Origin: Chrysophaeum taylorii
Taxonomy: Eukaryota; Sar; Pelagophyceae; Pelagomonadales; Pelagomonadaceae
DNA: 64,000 nucleotides
Direction: 5' to 3'
Assembly: GCA_029834535.1 (NCBI GenBank)
Contig: JAQMWT010000316.1
Span: forward strand, 186,001-250,000
Part shown: piece after piece, positions 8,748-18,522 of the stretch
How positions within the stretch are numbered: the first letter of the stretch is position 1
Layout of the letters: each line of letters opens with the position of its first letter
The notes under the pieces: model-generated
Seen by the model: only the letters and a program-made list of their open reading frames with translations
Database searches by the model: none
Told to the model about the DNA's origin: nothing
Position numbers and translations under genes: made by a program

Positions 8748-10469
8748 CTAGTCGAGGGAGTCCGTGATGCAGCCGCGGGCGGGGGAGGCGACCGTCCGTA
8801 TGTAGCGCGCGAGAGCGCCCTTGGTGGCGGCGGGGGGCGGAGGGCGCCAGGCGGCTCGTCGGCGTTCGAGTTCAGCATCGTCGACTCGAAGGTCGACGCG
8901 ACGGGTGACGGCATCGATGGTGACAACGTCGCCGTCCTTTACGAGGGCGACGGGGCCGCCGTCGGCAGCCTCGGGAGAGACGTGGCCGATGCAGAAGCCG
9001 TGGGTCCCGCCGCTGAAGCGGCCATCGGTGAGGAGGGCGCACTTGTCGGCGAGGCCGGCGCCGACGAGGGCCGAGGTGGGGGTAAGCATCTCGGGCATCC
9101 CGGGACCTCCCTTGGGGCCGCAGTATCGTACGACGACGACGGTGCCGGGCAGAATACGATTTTCGTCGAGGGCGTCCATCATGTCGTTTTCCGAGTCGAA
9201 GACGAGGGCGGGTCCCTCGAAGCGCTCTCCCTCGCGGCCGGTGATCTTGCCGACGGCGCCCTCCGGCGCGAGGGATCCCCAGAGGATCGCGAGGTGGCCG
9301 TCGGGCTTGATGGGGTCGTCGCGCGGGCGGACGACCTTCTGGCCCGGCGCGAGGCGCACGTCCTCGAGATTTCTGGCGAGCGACATCCCGGTCACCGTGA
9401 GCGCGTCGGGCGCGGGCAAGAGGCCGTGGTCGAGCATCGCGCGGAGGAGAGCGGGCGTGCCGCCGACGTCGTGGAGGTCTTCCATCAAGTGCGCGCCCCA
9501 GGGTTTCATGTCGCAGAGCACGGGAGTCGCGCGCCGCACGCGCTCGAAGTCGTCGTAGTTCAGGTCGATGTCGAAAGCGCGTGCGATCGCCAGGAGGTGT
9601 AGGACGGCGTTCGTCGAGCCGCCCGAACACATGACGACCGCTATCGCGTTCTCGAGAGCGCCCTTGGTGACGATGTCTCTCGGTTTGAGGTCGTCGCGCA
9701 GCAGTCGCAGCATTGTCTCGCCGACGCGGTCGCACTCCTCGTCCTTGGCGTCGGCGGGTGTGCTCGAAGAGGACGGCAGGCTCAGGCCCATCGCCTCGAT
9801 CGCGGCGGCCATCGTGTTCGCCGTAAACATGCCCCCGCAGGCCCCCGCGCCCGGACACGCGCGCGAAATCAACTGAGCGCGCTCCTCGCTCGAAATGGTT
9901 CCCGCGATAACCTTGCCGTAGCCCTCGAAGGCGTCGACGATGTTCACGGGCGTCGCGTCGGCGAGCCGCCCGCGCCGGATCGTACCGCCGTACACGACGA
10001 GCCCGGGCCGGTTCAGCCGGCCCAGCGCCATCACGACCCCCGGCATGTTCTTGTCGCACCCGGGGATGGCCACGATGGCGTCGTAGAACTGCGCGGCCGC
10101 GACCGTTTCGACCGAGTCCGCGATCAGATCGCGCGACTGGAGTGAGTACTTCATGCCCGACGTTCCCATGCTCATCGCGTCGCTCACGCCCACCGTGTTG
10201 TACCGAAGACCCACGAGCTCCGAGCTCCCTTCGATCGACGCCTTCACCTTGGCCGACAGATCCAGCAGGTGCATGTTGCACGGGTTCCCCTCCCACCACA
10301 CGCTCGCGATCCCGACCTGCGGCAGCCCGAGGCGCCTCCCGCTCACGCCGCACGGCACGAGCATCGCCTGCGCGCCGCCGCGCCGCTCGTGCTCGGTCAG
10401 CACGCGCGAGTACTTGTTCAGCTTGTTCTTGGTGCTCGTGGTCGACAACAACCGCCTCATCATCATCAT
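8748..10469 (-). CDS. ilvD: Dihydroxy-acid dehydratase (branched-chain amino acid biosynthesis)
   Basis: The protein has 573 residues from the ATG at 10469. It converts 2,3-dihydroxy-3-methyl(valer/butyr)ate to the 2-keto acid, the penultimate step towards valine and isoleucine. The IlvD/EDD signature elements are present: GNPCNMHL, the Fe-S region [42 protein letters not shown] and [15 protein letters not shown]. Three cluster-type cysteines are visible (in NPC, PGCDK and GACGG). The roughly 25-residue basic N-terminal extension ([16 protein letters not shown]) looks like a mitochondrial or plastid transit peptide. There is no obvious Phe cleavage motif, so the compartment is uncertain. Its 5' side is only 82 bases from the end of the compound mobile element at 10552. 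Confidence 0.95.
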   Translation of the reverse strand: MMMMRRLLSTTSTKNKLNKYSRVLTEHERRGGAQAMLVPCGVSGRRLGLPQVGIASVWWEGNPCNMHLLDLSAKVKASIEGSSELVGLRYNTVGVSDAMSMGTSGMKYSLQSRDLIADSVETVAAAQFYDAIVAIPGCDKNMPGVVMALGRLNRPGLVVYGGTIRRGRLADATPVNIVDAFEGYGKVIAGTISSEERAQLISRACPGAGACGGMFTANTMAAAIEAMGLSLPSSSSTPADAKDEECDRVGETMLRLLRDDLKPRDIVTKGALENAIAVVMCSGGSTNAVLHLLAIARAFDIDLNYDDFERVRRATPVLCDMKPWGAHLMEDLHDVGGTPALLRAMLDHGLLPAPDALTVTGMSLARNLEDVRLAPGQKVVRPRDDPIKPDGHLAILWGSLAPEGAVGKITGREGERFEGPALVFDSENDMMDALDENRILPGTVVVVRYCGPKGGPGMPEMLTPTSALVGAGLADKCALLTDGRFSGGTHGFCIGHVSPEAADGGPVALVKDGDVVTIDAVTRRVDLRVDDAELERRRAAWRPPPPAATKGALARYIRTVASPARGCITDSLD

Positions 10470-10551
10470 CGCGAATCTACTGGATGGATCATCCGCCGAC
10501 GCCGCCGCCGAAAAGAAACAAAAACCCTTTCTTTCATCAGTTAGTTAGTTA

Positions 10552-10660
10552 CAAGTGCAGGCCAGTAAGTTCACCTAGTCCCAATCTCTAACCCCAGTAA
10601 GTTCACCTTGTCCCAGTAAGTTCACCTGGTCCCAGTAAGTTAACCTATAGTGCGCATGTA
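10552..10660. repeat. Subterminal AGTAAGTTCACCT repeats of the helicase-type element
   Basis: Four spaced copies of AGTAAGTTCACCT or close variants, most followed by NGTCCC, are separated by CAATCTCTAACCCC-type spacers. The same words recur at 44155-44335 and 63668-64000. Short repeats near one end are typical of transposase or replicase binding regions in DNA elements. Confidence 0.8.
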
Positions 10661-11236
10661 GACGCCGGGAGGGGGCTTATCGGTATTGCGCAGCACGTGT
10701 GGGGTAGGGCGGAGTCGTCGACCCAGAAGAGGATATCCTCGGGGATGCCGATCGACAGAGAGCCACGTAGAGCTGGACGTGGCAGAAGACGGGCTTGGGA
10801 AAGAGGACGCCGACCTCGCGGGGCGTCTGGCCCTGGCTCTTGTTGATCGTTTGGCGTAGGCGGCCCTTAAGCGATACAGGTTGGAGGAGCCTCGATGACA
10901 ACGACACGATCGATCATGTATCTGGTACCGTTGCAGTGGCCGTGCGACGGGTCGAGATTGCGAAGACATTAAGCTCGCGATCAAAGTCAGCATGCCGTTG
11001 GTTGTCAGGGAGTTGAAAACTCTACTGTAAAGAGCGAGGCGTCGTCTTCCGACCCAGCCTAGTCAGCCGAAAAGCACTCCGACGCCTCGTCTCCGGGAAA
11101 AAAAGGCCGCGGTCATTCGCGCGTTGTCAGCATCGACAACATCGTTTCGACGGGGCGTGAGAATGGCGCGCTGAAAGAGCCGCCGCGGGTCGTGGAAATA
11201 GTCTGCGAGGTCGCCGTAGACGGCTTGGAGGATCAA
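10640..11236 (-). pseudogene. Remnant of Pif1/Helitron-type helicase, C-terminal part
   Basis: Read on the minus strand, fragments match the C-terminal part of Pif1-family helicases as found in Helitrons. An AILTPRRNDVVDADN-type motif lies near 11150-11190, where it is easier to read in the 44 kb sister copy. Next come TINKSQGQTPREVGV at about 10810-10855 and a CHVQLYVALCR stretch at about 10750-10785. TINKSQGQT and QLYVALSR are the hallmark motifs that end these helicases. The frames are broken and the N-terminal helicase motifs are absent, so it is non-functional. Confidence 0.75.
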
Positions 11237-11306
11237 TGGCTGGCTGGCTCGCGGGCCTACCTGATCCTTACTCTCGCGCCTACCTGATCCTTACCCTAAA
11301 TCGAGG

Positions 11307-11321
11307 GACAGACAAACAAAC
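11307..11321. repeat. Left 15-base target-site duplication of the nested element
   Basis: GACAGACAAACAAAC here is identical to 12561-12575 and brackets the inserted sequence. The 44 kb sister element has continuous tetranucleotide repeat at the corresponding place. Confidence 0.75.
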
Positions 11322-12560
11322 CCCAACTCCAGCGTGCTCTAACCTCCCAGCGCGAGACAGCTCGGGCCACTGCACTCCAGCGCCTTGCGGCCACCCTTCC
11401 CATCACCGAAGCACTTCGAGTAGCGGCGTCCTCATGGGATCGCTTCTCGACCACGTTCATCAGCTCGTGGCCCAGCTCTGGCCTTCAAATCCCCAACCGC
11501 TGCTGGGCTGAGATGTGTGCCCAGTACTTTGGCTACCCCTCTCCAGCTTGTTTGGGCCTCGTGGGCACTCGCATTCTGGGCACTGACGTCGTTCTCGACG
11601 CTCACGGCAAGGTGCTTCTCACGCAGGCCAACCTTGTCAACCGCGGAGGAGCGCGGACCACCTGGCATGACGGCCAGCTCGACTGCGTCCACGGCAGCGT
11701 CAAAGAGGCCGGCATCCCAGCCCTGTCCGAGGTTTTCGGCATCTTTGCTGACGTCGTCGCCCCTACCATTCGCACGCGCCTCTACGGCCGGTACCGAGGC
11801 AATCTCGCCCGACGTCAAGTCGTCCCAGACATCCTCACCACGCTCGACAACAAGGAGCAACTCTACGATATCAAAACCCTCGCTTGGGGTTCGTTGTACA
11901 CCGCCCACGCCCTCCATCCCTCCCACCCGTCGCCTGTCGATCGGCGCGCAGCGCAAGTCCACTCCGAATACCTCGCTCACGCCCGCGGCATCGACGCCAT
12001 CATCCCCCAGCCGGGTACAGCACCACCGCCTGGCTTCTTGGGCCCTGTCGAACAGCGGCTACGTAGCTACGGCACCGTCGCCGGCCTCGTCTTTGGTGCC
12101 TTCGGTGAGGCCAGCGCGGCGTGCCACGCTCTCGCCCAAACATGCGCAGAGCGCATCGCTGCGCGAACCTGGGTGACAAGCGGCTGCGCCAACTTCACAG
12201 AGGCAAAGGCGGCCCAAACTCGCCGCATCTACCGTGAGTGGGGGATCGCCAACGCATTAGGCCGGGCTCGCTGTGCCCTCACCGCCCTCACCCATGTCGC
12301 CGCCTCGGGGAACCCCGCCCAGGCCGCCCGATCCCAGCAGGACGTCACCCTTCGTCGCACATACGTCCGGCGGCAGCATGCGTACGACCTACGGGCGGGG
12401 CCCGTCCTCTCTTCGCCTGCCCCACGCCTCGGCGATGACCCCGACTAGGTCCCGCGTACTTATCTCCGCCCGTCAAGCACATCCTTCATACCCCACAAAC
12501 CCACCCACATCCTTCATGCTCCCCACACACACCCCCCCCTCTTAGCAGTCGACATTTAAA
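11322..12560 (+). mobile_element. 5'-truncated retroelement (LINE-like) 3' fragment with nuclease-like C-terminal domain
   Basis: This 1,239-base insertion is flanked by 15-base direct repeats, as expected of target-primed reverse transcription with 5' truncation. An open frame runs from about 11328 to the stop codon at 12446-12448; its first in-frame ATG is at 11513. It encodes the C-terminal end of a polyprotein, with no reverse transcriptase core left. RRQVVPDILTT followed by LYDIKTLAWG fits a PD-(D/E)xK nuclease arrangement. The downstream GPVEQRLRSYG and LVFGAFGEAS segments match a tail I recall from protist retroelement proteins; that recollection is not checked. The 3' end is AGCAGTCGACATTTAAA without a poly(A) tail. 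Related 3' fragments occur at 34709, 41638 and 48553. Confidence 0.7.
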
Positions 12561-12575
12561 GACAGACAAACAAAC
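12561..12575. repeat. Right 15-base target-site duplication of the nested element
   Basis: This is a direct repeat of 11307-11321. It is continuous with an (ACAA)n tract that extends to about 12604 and leads to the shared right edge of the outer element. Confidence 0.75.
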
Positions 12576-12833
12576 AAACAAACAAACAAACAAACAAACA
12601 AACATCTGTCGATTAGTAGTTAGGACCCCTAGGTCGTCGTCCGTTCCGTCCAACAGCTAGGTAGCTGGGAAAAGGCGCGTTGAAAATTCTTGCCCCATGC
12701 CCAAAAAAGGTCCCTATAAACAGTTTAGACGAGGCATGTATGTCATGTACAGATACATTGCGTGCAAGGCAGCCGTTTCTTATTGCTCCTCAAGTGTTTC
12801 TAATCCTTTTTGTTCTTTCCGCTCCGCGCCGAC

Positions 12834-14321
12834 ATGAGGATGATCAATTTGGTGTTGGTGGGAGCGGTGGTCGTCGCAAGCAGCGAGACGCAGGAGGAGC
12901 CGCAGGAGCGGCGGCGTCTGTCGAGCGACGACTACCACGGGTCTAAACAATCGATCGGCGAAATCGAAGCCTGGCGGCTCGGGCTCGCCATGGCCCTCGT
13001 GCTCGGGCTCGGGTCCCTCGCCGCGGGCGCGGGGATCGGGGGCGGGGGTCTGTTTGTGCCGATATACTGGCTCATCCTCGACGCGGGAGCCAAGGGTGCA
13101 GTTCCGTTGTCCAAGGCGACTATACTCGGCGGAGCGATAGGAAACTTCGTCACGATAGGGTGGGCAAAGCACCCCAAGGCCGACAGGCCACTCATCGACT
13201 ACGAGGCGGCGACATTCATGCAGTCGGGAGAGCTGCTCGGCGTCGTGTTTGGCGTCCTCGCCAACCTCGTCCTCCCCGAGGTCTGCATCATCGTGTTCCT
13301 CGCGGTCATCCTGTCGTACAACGCTCGGCGCACCATCAGAAAGGGTTTCCGGACGCGCGCCAAGGAGAACCAGGCCTTGATGGAAGCCTCCAAGGTGCTC
13401 GAAGAAGAGACCAAGGATGACGTCGTCGTCCGAGCAGCATCTCCTCCCGGGGGCGAGCTCGAGATGGTCGCGCTGTTCGACGCCGAAGAACAACCCAACA
13501 AAAAAAGCGAAATCGCCGCCCTCGCCGACAAGGTCCGTGCCGACGACGCGAGGCAATTCCCCTTGTGGGCCTGGGCCCAGCTCGTCCCCATGACGGCCTT
13601 TCTCTTCGTCTATGGTCTCCTCAAACGAGAGGTGTTCACGCCGTGCGCGACGTGGAACGCGGGCAAACACGATCCGTTGCGCGAGCGCGAGGGCGAGCCC
13701 CACGGCTACGCGGGCGGCGTCTACTGGCTCTGGTACTGGACCCCCATCCCCGTGTACGCGGGGTTCATGATACTGACCGCCCACATATTAAAAGCCAGGA
13801 CCAAGCGCCGCGAGGCCCTCGGCGACGCGTACGCGCCGCTCCCGGCCGACCTCAAATGGGACGACGGCATGTTGGCGCGGTTCCCCAAGGTCGCCCTCCT
13901 CGCCGGGATCGCCGCGGGCCTCCTCGGCATCGGCGGCGGCATGATCATCGGACCCCTCTTCCTGGAAATAGGAATAGAGCCGCAAGTCGGCACGAGCACC
14001 TGCGCGTTCATGATTTTATTCACGGCGACGTCGGGCGTCTTTTTGTACTTGTTTTCCGGAAATGTCGGCTGGCAGCTCGCCCTCTGGTGTGTCGTCTTCG
14101 GCTTTGCTAGCGGCCAGGCCGGCCAGCGCGGCGTCAACTACCTCCTCAAGAAAACCGGCCGACCCTCGTACGTCATCTTCTTGCTCGGCGCGATCGTCGC
14201 GAGCGCCTGCGTCGCGATGACCATCTCGGGCGCCGTCACCGTCGCCATCGACGCCTCAAACGGCAAAGACGTCTTCGAGCTCACCCTCACGGAGTTCAAG
14301 TGCGTCAAGGGCGACCACTAG
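12834..14321 (+). CDS. TauE/SafE (sulfite exporter) family transporter
   Basis: The protein has about 495 residues from the ATG at 12834 (MRMINLV). The N-terminus looks like a signal peptide (VLVGAVVVASS), followed by a charged lumenal stretch. The body has the two-repeat TauE/SafE layout: repeat one begins GAGIGGGGLFVPIYW at about residues 65-79, and repeat two has LGIGGGMIIGPLFLEIGI with the GTSTCAFMILFTA segment after it. About ten membrane spans are visible, with a long acidic cytosolic loop between the halves. Eukaryotic relatives include the plant At2g25737 type, whose substrates are mostly undefined; sulfite, sulfoacetate or other organic anions are possible. It follows the mobile element by 208 bases. 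Confidence 0.88.
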   Translation: MRMINLVLVGAVVVASSETQEEPQERRRLSSDDYHGSKQSIGEIEAWRLGLAMALVLGLGSLAAGAGIGGGGLFVPIYWLILDAGAKGAVPLSKATILGGAIGNFVTIGWAKHPKADRPLIDYEAATFMQSGELLGVVFGVLANLVLPEVCIIVFLAVILSYNARRTIRKGFRTRAKENQALMEASKVLEEETKDDVVVRAASPPGGELEMVALFDAEEQPNKKSEIAALADKVRADDARQFPLWAWAQLVPMTAFLFVYGLLKREVFTPCATWNAGKHDPLREREGEPHGYAGGVYWLWYWTPIPVYAGFMILTAHILKARTKRREALGDAYAPLPADLKWDDGMLARFPKVALLAGIAAGLLGIGGGMIIGPLFLEIGIEPQVGTSTCAFMILFTATSGVFLYLFSGNVGWQLALWCVVFGFASGQAGQRGVNYLLKKTGRPSYVIFLLGAIVASACVAMTISGAVTVAIDASNGKDVFELTLTEFKCVKGDH

Positions 14322-14721
14322 TCTCGCCAACTCACGACTGCAATAATATCGCGACCATCCTCCTCCCGCGTTGCGCGTTGCGGCACGCGGGAGGGGTGGT
14401 GGTGGGGCACACAATAGGGAGTCGAGTCCGTCGTCTCGGATGATGGTGATACGTCTGTTAACAGCTAATCGTCGTCCCGGCGACGAAGAAGAAACTGTTG
14501 TTGATTCCTTCCTCCCCTTTTAAATAAACAGAAAAGACTAGGAGACGACGCCCAAAGACAAAATGACAACAGAAACTTCCTTCCTTCCTTCCTTTCTCCC
14601 TTCCTTCCGCCCGGCAAGAAAAAAAAACAACCAACCAACAGAGCGCGCGTGTCTCGCGACAAGTCAAACAAATCAAACGGGGGCCGCGTCCCAAAAAAAA
14701 AGTCGATGAAAGAAGCCCTCC
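14322..14721. other. Intergenic region between convergent genes
   Basis: The sequence holds (TTCC)n and (CCAA)n-type simple repeats at about 14575-14640 and an A-rich run at 14693-14701. It separates the 3' ends of the TauE/SafE and SDR genes. No gene or element is visible. Confidence 0.55.
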
Positions 14722-15597
14722 CTACTGGCAGGTGTAGCCGCCGTCGATGGCGACCGAAGCGCCGACGACAAAGGGGATCTTGGCGATTGCAGCAATGAGG
14801 GCCGCGACTTCCTCGGGTTGGCCAACGCGCGGAAATGGCTGTGCTGTTTGGAGCCACTCGTAGAGATCATCCTTGTTGACGTTGCGCTTGGCAGAAAAGA
14901 GCGCGACGGCGCCGTGCATGAGGGGCGTGTCGATCGTACCCGGGCAGACGACGTTGACGCGGATGCCCTCTGAGGCGTACTCGGCGGCGCACGACTTGGC
15001 GAGCTGGGCGAGGGCGCCCTTGGTCATCCCGTACAAATTTTGCTCGGGCTTGCCGACGAGGGACTGGTCCGAACCGATGAGGATGATGCTGCCCGACTTG
15101 CGGCGTCGCATCACCGGCAACACGCTCTGGATCGCGAAGAAGGCGCCCTTGACGTTGATCGAGAGGACCATGTCGTACTCGCTCTCGGTCACATTCTCGA
15201 GCTTGCCGCCCGCCCAAATCCCGGCGTTGGATACGAGGACGTCGACTCGACCGTGTTTCGCGGCGATCCCGTCGACCGCCTTGCGCATCGCGCTCACGTC
15301 GCGCACGTCGACCGACAGCCACGTCGCCCGCGTCGGCTCCTTGGGCTGCGCGATGTCGAGGTTGTACACGGTCGCGCCCGCCTCCGCGAGGCGCTTGCAC
15401 GTCGCCTTCCCAATCCCCGTCGATCCCCCCGTCACGATGGCGACCTCGCCCGCGTAGCTCGGCGCGGGGAACTTTTTGGGGTCGAACTTGGGCGGTCTCC
15501 ACTCCTCCAGCCAACAGACGCCGAGGCCGCCGCCGCCCACGGTGACGGTCGCGGCGGACACCAACGGCACCCGACTCGCGAGGCGCCGCCAGAACAT
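14722..15597 (-). CDS. Short-chain dehydrogenase/reductase (SDR), classical type
   Basis: The protein has about 291 residues from MFWRRLAS (ATG at 15597). An upstream in-frame extension lacks a better start. The Rossmann cofactor motif TGGSTGIG lies at residues 56-63, the NAG motif at 124-126, the catalytic Ser at about 176, and the YxxxK pair at Tyr189 and Lys193. A PG motif and GxxVAIDGGYT close the fold, as in family members. These enzymes oxidise or reduce alcohols and ketones with NAD(P); the substrate is not predictable. The first 30 residues are basic then hydrophobic (RVPLVSAATVTVGGGGLGV) and could be a targeting peptide or membrane anchor. Confidence 0.92.
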   Translation of the reverse strand: MFWRRLASRVPLVSAATVTVGGGGLGVCWLEEWRPPKFDPKKFPAPSYAGEVAIVTGGSTGIGKATCKRLAEAGATVYNLDIAQPKEPTRATWLSVDVRDVSAMRKAVDGIAAKHGRVDVLVSNAGIWAGGKLENVTESEYDMVLSINVKGAFFAIQSVLPVMRRRKSGSIILIGSDQSLVGKPEQNLYGMTKGALAQLAKSCAAEYASEGIRVNVVCPGTIDTPLMHGAVALFSAKRNVNKDDLYEWLQTAQPFPRVGQPEEVAALIAAIAKIPFVVGASVAIDGGYTCQ

Positions 15598-15881
15598 AAT
15601 AGTATCTAGCACCAGGGTAAGCGTTCTTGCATTCTCCAAAAGGTACGTATGTGTTGTTTGTGGTGGCGGCGCGCGCCTCGATGATTTGTGCTTCTTCTTA
15701 AGCACCGCTCCCTCTGAGAAAGCGTGAAGGCGAATCTCTAACAAGACTATGAGAGGCCCTCTCTGTTTGTTTCGTTAGTTGTTGTTGTTGTTGTGTGTGA
15801 TATGAAAGCAACCGCCGCGCTTATTACCTTTCTGAGACCCAAGTAAATAATCGCAGGCTCGCTTTTTTTGGCCCAAGGAGC

Positions 15882-15919
<38 letters not shown>

Positions 15920-16101
15920 GTGTCAAAGAATAATGCGCCTTTCACCGGTGTGTGAGTAAGTTCAGTAAGAAGGAAGCACGCGCGGGCACACACACTCTCT
16001 GGGTGGAGGCGGCGGCGGGCTCGCGAGAAGCAGCAGTAGCGCGGAGGGAGGGACGGGACGGGACGGGAGGGGACGGGACGGGGGCGGCGTGAGCGTCTCT
16101 C
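15598..16101. other. Intergenic region with tetranucleotide repeats
   Basis: The stretch contains a (TTG)n tract at about 15778-15794, a (TCTG)n microsatellite at 15883-15919 and a run of GGGAC/GGGAG words at about 16045-16085. No gene is supported; short open frames here are repeat-driven. It includes the 5' flank of the SDR gene and the 3' flank of the KEA gene. Confidence 0.55.
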
Positions 16102-18522
16102 TCACAAGGAGGGGACGGCGGTGTCGTTTTTGTTATCAATTTGTCGCACGAGACGGTCGATGTCCGGGGTGGAGTCGATCTGGAGGAGGGTTGTCGTAGC
16201 GTTGTTTTCGGCGGCGTCGGCGTTGGCGTCGGCCGAGAGGCACTGGGCCATGAGAGACTTGGGAGCGTCGTCGTCCTCGAGGTCGGCCTCGTCTTGGTCT
16301 TTTTCGGCGCGGAGGATCGCGGGGGCTTTGGCGAGGAGGTCTTCGGCGGGGGGCGCGGGGACCTGGGGCGCGTAGGGATAGACGGTACCCAAAATATCGC
16401 GGCGCTTGTCCTCGATGAGCATGTCGACGTCGTCGGCGCGGAAGCCGAGGCCGCGGAGGACGGCCCCGCCGAAGGGGAGCGTGAGGAGCTTGGAGTCGTC
16501 GCGGAGCGTGGGGACGAGGGGGACGATGTTGTCGTGGATGCGGCGGAGGAGGCGCATGTGTGTGGCGTCGAGGGCGCGCGAGACGACCTTGAGGTCGGGA
16601 TTGGCACTTCTGAGAGCGACGACGACGTTGTTGATCGCGGCGCGGTCGCCGTCGATGGCGACGACGGCGAGCCTCGCGTCGGGGACGCGGAACTTGGCGA
16701 GGGTGTCGGCGTCGGTGAGGTCGCCGCGGTAGACGGGGCGTCCGTCGCGGCGGGCGATCGAGGCCTTGGTCGCGTCCTTCTCGATGACGACGTAGCGCTG
16801 GAGCTTGGCGTCGAGGGTCTCGCAGACGACGCGTCCGAGCTGACCGTACCCGCAGACGACGACGACGGGCTCGGTCGAGCGGTCGACGGCCTGGACGGCG
16901 AGATTGTTGAGCGTCGCGCACTCGTCGGCGGTCGTCGTCGTCGTCGCGTTCGTCGTCGTCGTCTTTAATTTGGAAGCAGCCGTCTCGCGGTCGTCGGCGT
17001 CGAGGAAACGGGCGACCGCGTTGCCGATGCCCGCGACGACGGGGGTCGCCGCCATCGAGAGGGCGACCACGGTGAGAAGGAGCTTGGTGATCTCGGCGCC
17101 GAGGAGGCCGAGGCGATTCGCGAGGCCGAACGCGACGAAGCCAAACTCGCCGCCCTGGGCGAGGAGGCAGCCCGATCTGATCGCCGAGGAGAGCGGGAGG
17201 CGGAAGGCGAGGCCCAGGGCGCCGAGGAGGGCGGCCTTGAGCGCGAGGATGCCGGCCGCGAGGGACGAGACGAGGAGGGGTTTGGCGGCGATCAAGTTGA
17301 CGTCGATCTCGAAGCCGACGGTGACGAAGAAGAGGCCGAGGAGCATGCCGCGGAAGGGCGCGACGTCGGCCTCGACCTTGTAGGAGTATTTCGTTTCGCT
17401 CAGCGAGACGCCGGCGAGGAAGGCGCCGAGGGTCTCGGAGAGGCCGAGGCTCTCCGTGAAGGCGGAGACCCCGATCGCGGCGAGGAAGACGACCGACAAG
17501 AAGGCCTCCTGGCACCCCGAGCGCGCGGCGCGGTCGAAGGCCCGGTCGAGGACTTTTTTCCCGAGGTACTCGACGGCGACGACGGCGAAGACGGCCTTGG
17601 CGGCCGCGACGGCGAGCGCCCCCGCGAGACCGCCGCCGCCGGCGGCCAGCAACGGCGTGACCACGAGGAGCGGGACGACCGCGAGGTCTTGGAGAAGCAG
17701 AACCCCGAGCGAGGCGCGGCCGTGCGCCGTGCCGAGCTCGTCCTGGTCGCGCAGTAGCTGGAGGACGAAGGCCGACGACGAGAGCGCGAGGGCGCCGCCG
17801 ACGAGGCCGCTCGCGACGGCCCCGATCGAGCCGCCCGAGAGAAAGTGCGCGAGCTTGGCGACGACCAGAGTCGTCACGACGAACTGCGCGAGGCCCAGCC
17901 CGAAGATCTCGCGCTTCATCGCGCCCAGCCGCTCCATCGAGAGCTCGAGTCCCATCTCGAACAGGAAAAAGACCACGCCGATCTCCGCGAGCGCTTCGGT
18001 CGCGCTCAGTTCGGTCACCGCCCCGAGCCCGTTGGGTCCTAGGGCGACGCCCGTCAGCAGGAAACCGAGGATCGGCGACAACCCAACCGCCTTGGCGAGC
18101 GGGATCACGGTCGCCGTCGCCAGCAGCAACGTCAGACTATCCCGCCGCGCGCCCGCCTCGAGGACCTGTCGCCCGACGTCGCCGAACGGGCCGCCGCCCT
18201 GAGCGGCGACCGCACGCCCGCCGAACGCCAGAAGCGAGAACGCCGCGGCCGCGACCAGTCCCGCGCGCGGCGTCCGCCGCTTCTTCTTCTTCTTCTTCGG
18301 TATCAAGTCGACCAACCGCTTGCCGACGGCCTGCTGCCAGTTCTTTTTTTTGTTGTTGTTATTGGAGGTGGTGGTGCTTTGTGGCTGCGCAGCAGCAGCC
18401 CATCTTCGGGGGGGTTGTGCCTGCTGCTGCTGCCGGGGGGTCGTCGCCCGTCGCGCCGCCGGCGCGACAAACCCGTGGACCACAGCAGTTAGCACCAGCA
18501 GGGTACTTGCGCTCCTCCTCAT
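16102..18522 (-). CDS. KEA-type K+/H+ antiporter with RCK (TrkA-N) domain, probably plastid envelope or thylakoid
   Basis: The protein has about 806 residues from MRRSASTLL (ATG at 18522). The leader is hydrophobic and then reaches GFVAP (Phe18) followed by basic residues, the pattern of signal-plus-transit peptides in secondary red plastids. A Na+/H+ exchanger (CPA2) membrane domain of about 12 spans follows, with GLSPILGFLLTGVALGPNGLG, FFLFEMGLELSMERL and LLAQGGEFGFVAFGLA, where the E/Q motifs match KefB/KEA transporters. The C-terminal RCK domain has the nucleotide-binding VVVCGYGQLGRVV and YRGDLTD motifs. In plants, KEA1-3 adjust stromal or thylakoid ion balance and pH. The gene is divergent from HCF101 with a 124-base spacer. 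Confidence 0.9.
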   Translation of the reverse strand: MRRSASTLLVLTAVVHGFVAPAARRATTPRQQQQAQPPRRWAAAAQPQSTTTSNNNNKKKNWQQAVGKRLVDLIPKKKKKKRRTPRAGLVAAAAFSLLAFGGRAVAAQGGGPFGDVGRQVLEAGARRDSLTLLLATATVIPLAKAVGLSPILGFLLTGVALGPNGLGAVTELSATEALAEIGVVFFLFEMGLELSMERLGAMKREIFGLGLAQFVVTTLVVAKLAHFLSGGSIGAVASGLVGGALALSSSAFVLQLLRDQDELGTAHGRASLGVLLLQDLAVVPLLVVTPLLAAGGGGLAGALAVAAAKAVFAVVAVEYLGKKVLDRAFDRAARSGCQEAFLSVVFLAAIGVSAFTESLGLSETLGAFLAGVSLSETKYSYKVEADVAPFRGMLLGLFFVTVGFEIDVNLIAAKPLLVSSLAAGILALKAALLGALGLAFRLPLSSAIRSGCLLAQGGEFGFVAFGLANRLGLLGAEITKLLLTVVALSMAATPVVAGIGNAVARFLDADDRETAASKLKTTTTNATTTTTADECATLNNLAVQAVDRSTEPVVVVCGYGQLGRVVCETLDAKLQRYVVIEKDATKASIARRDGRPVYRGDLTDADTLAKFRVPDARLAVVAIDGDRAAINNVVVALRSANPDLKVVSRALDATHMRLLRRIHDNIVPLVPTLRDDSKLLTLPFGGAVLRGLGFRADDVDMLIEDKRRDILGTVYPYAPQVPAPPAEDLLAKAPAILRAEKDQDEADLEDDDAPKSLMAQCLSADANADAAENNATTTLLQIDSTPDIDRLVRQIDNKNDTAVPSL

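Larger units (their letters stand above)
10552..12625. mobile_element. Compound mobile element: helicase-type remnant carrying a nested reverse-transcriptase element fragment
   Basis: The left edge (CAAGTGCAGGCCAGTAAG) is shared exactly with elements starting at 44146 and 63659. The right edge (GTCGATTAGTAGTTAGGA) is shared with the 44 kb copy. Between them lie subterminal repeats (10552-10660), an antisense Pif1/Helitron-type helicase C-terminal remnant (10640-11236), and an insertion at 11322-12560 that the 44 kb copy lacks. The flanks here (AGTTAGTTA on the left, CCCCTAGGT on the right) do not match each other, unlike the 44 kb copy. This copy may therefore have recombined or lost its target duplication. 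Confidence 0.7.

Noticed and set aside
8872-10353. Long Arg-rich minus-strand open frame overlapping ilvD
   Set aside because: It is a GC-driven shadow of the dehydratase in another frame, with no motifs. The same applies to long frames at 16136-17515, 21091-22452, 22666-23802, 31908-33224 and 46564-48132.
10552-10660. CRISPR-like repeat array
   Set aside because: Units are short, irregularly spaced, shared between dispersed copies of a transposon edge, and the genome is eukaryotic.
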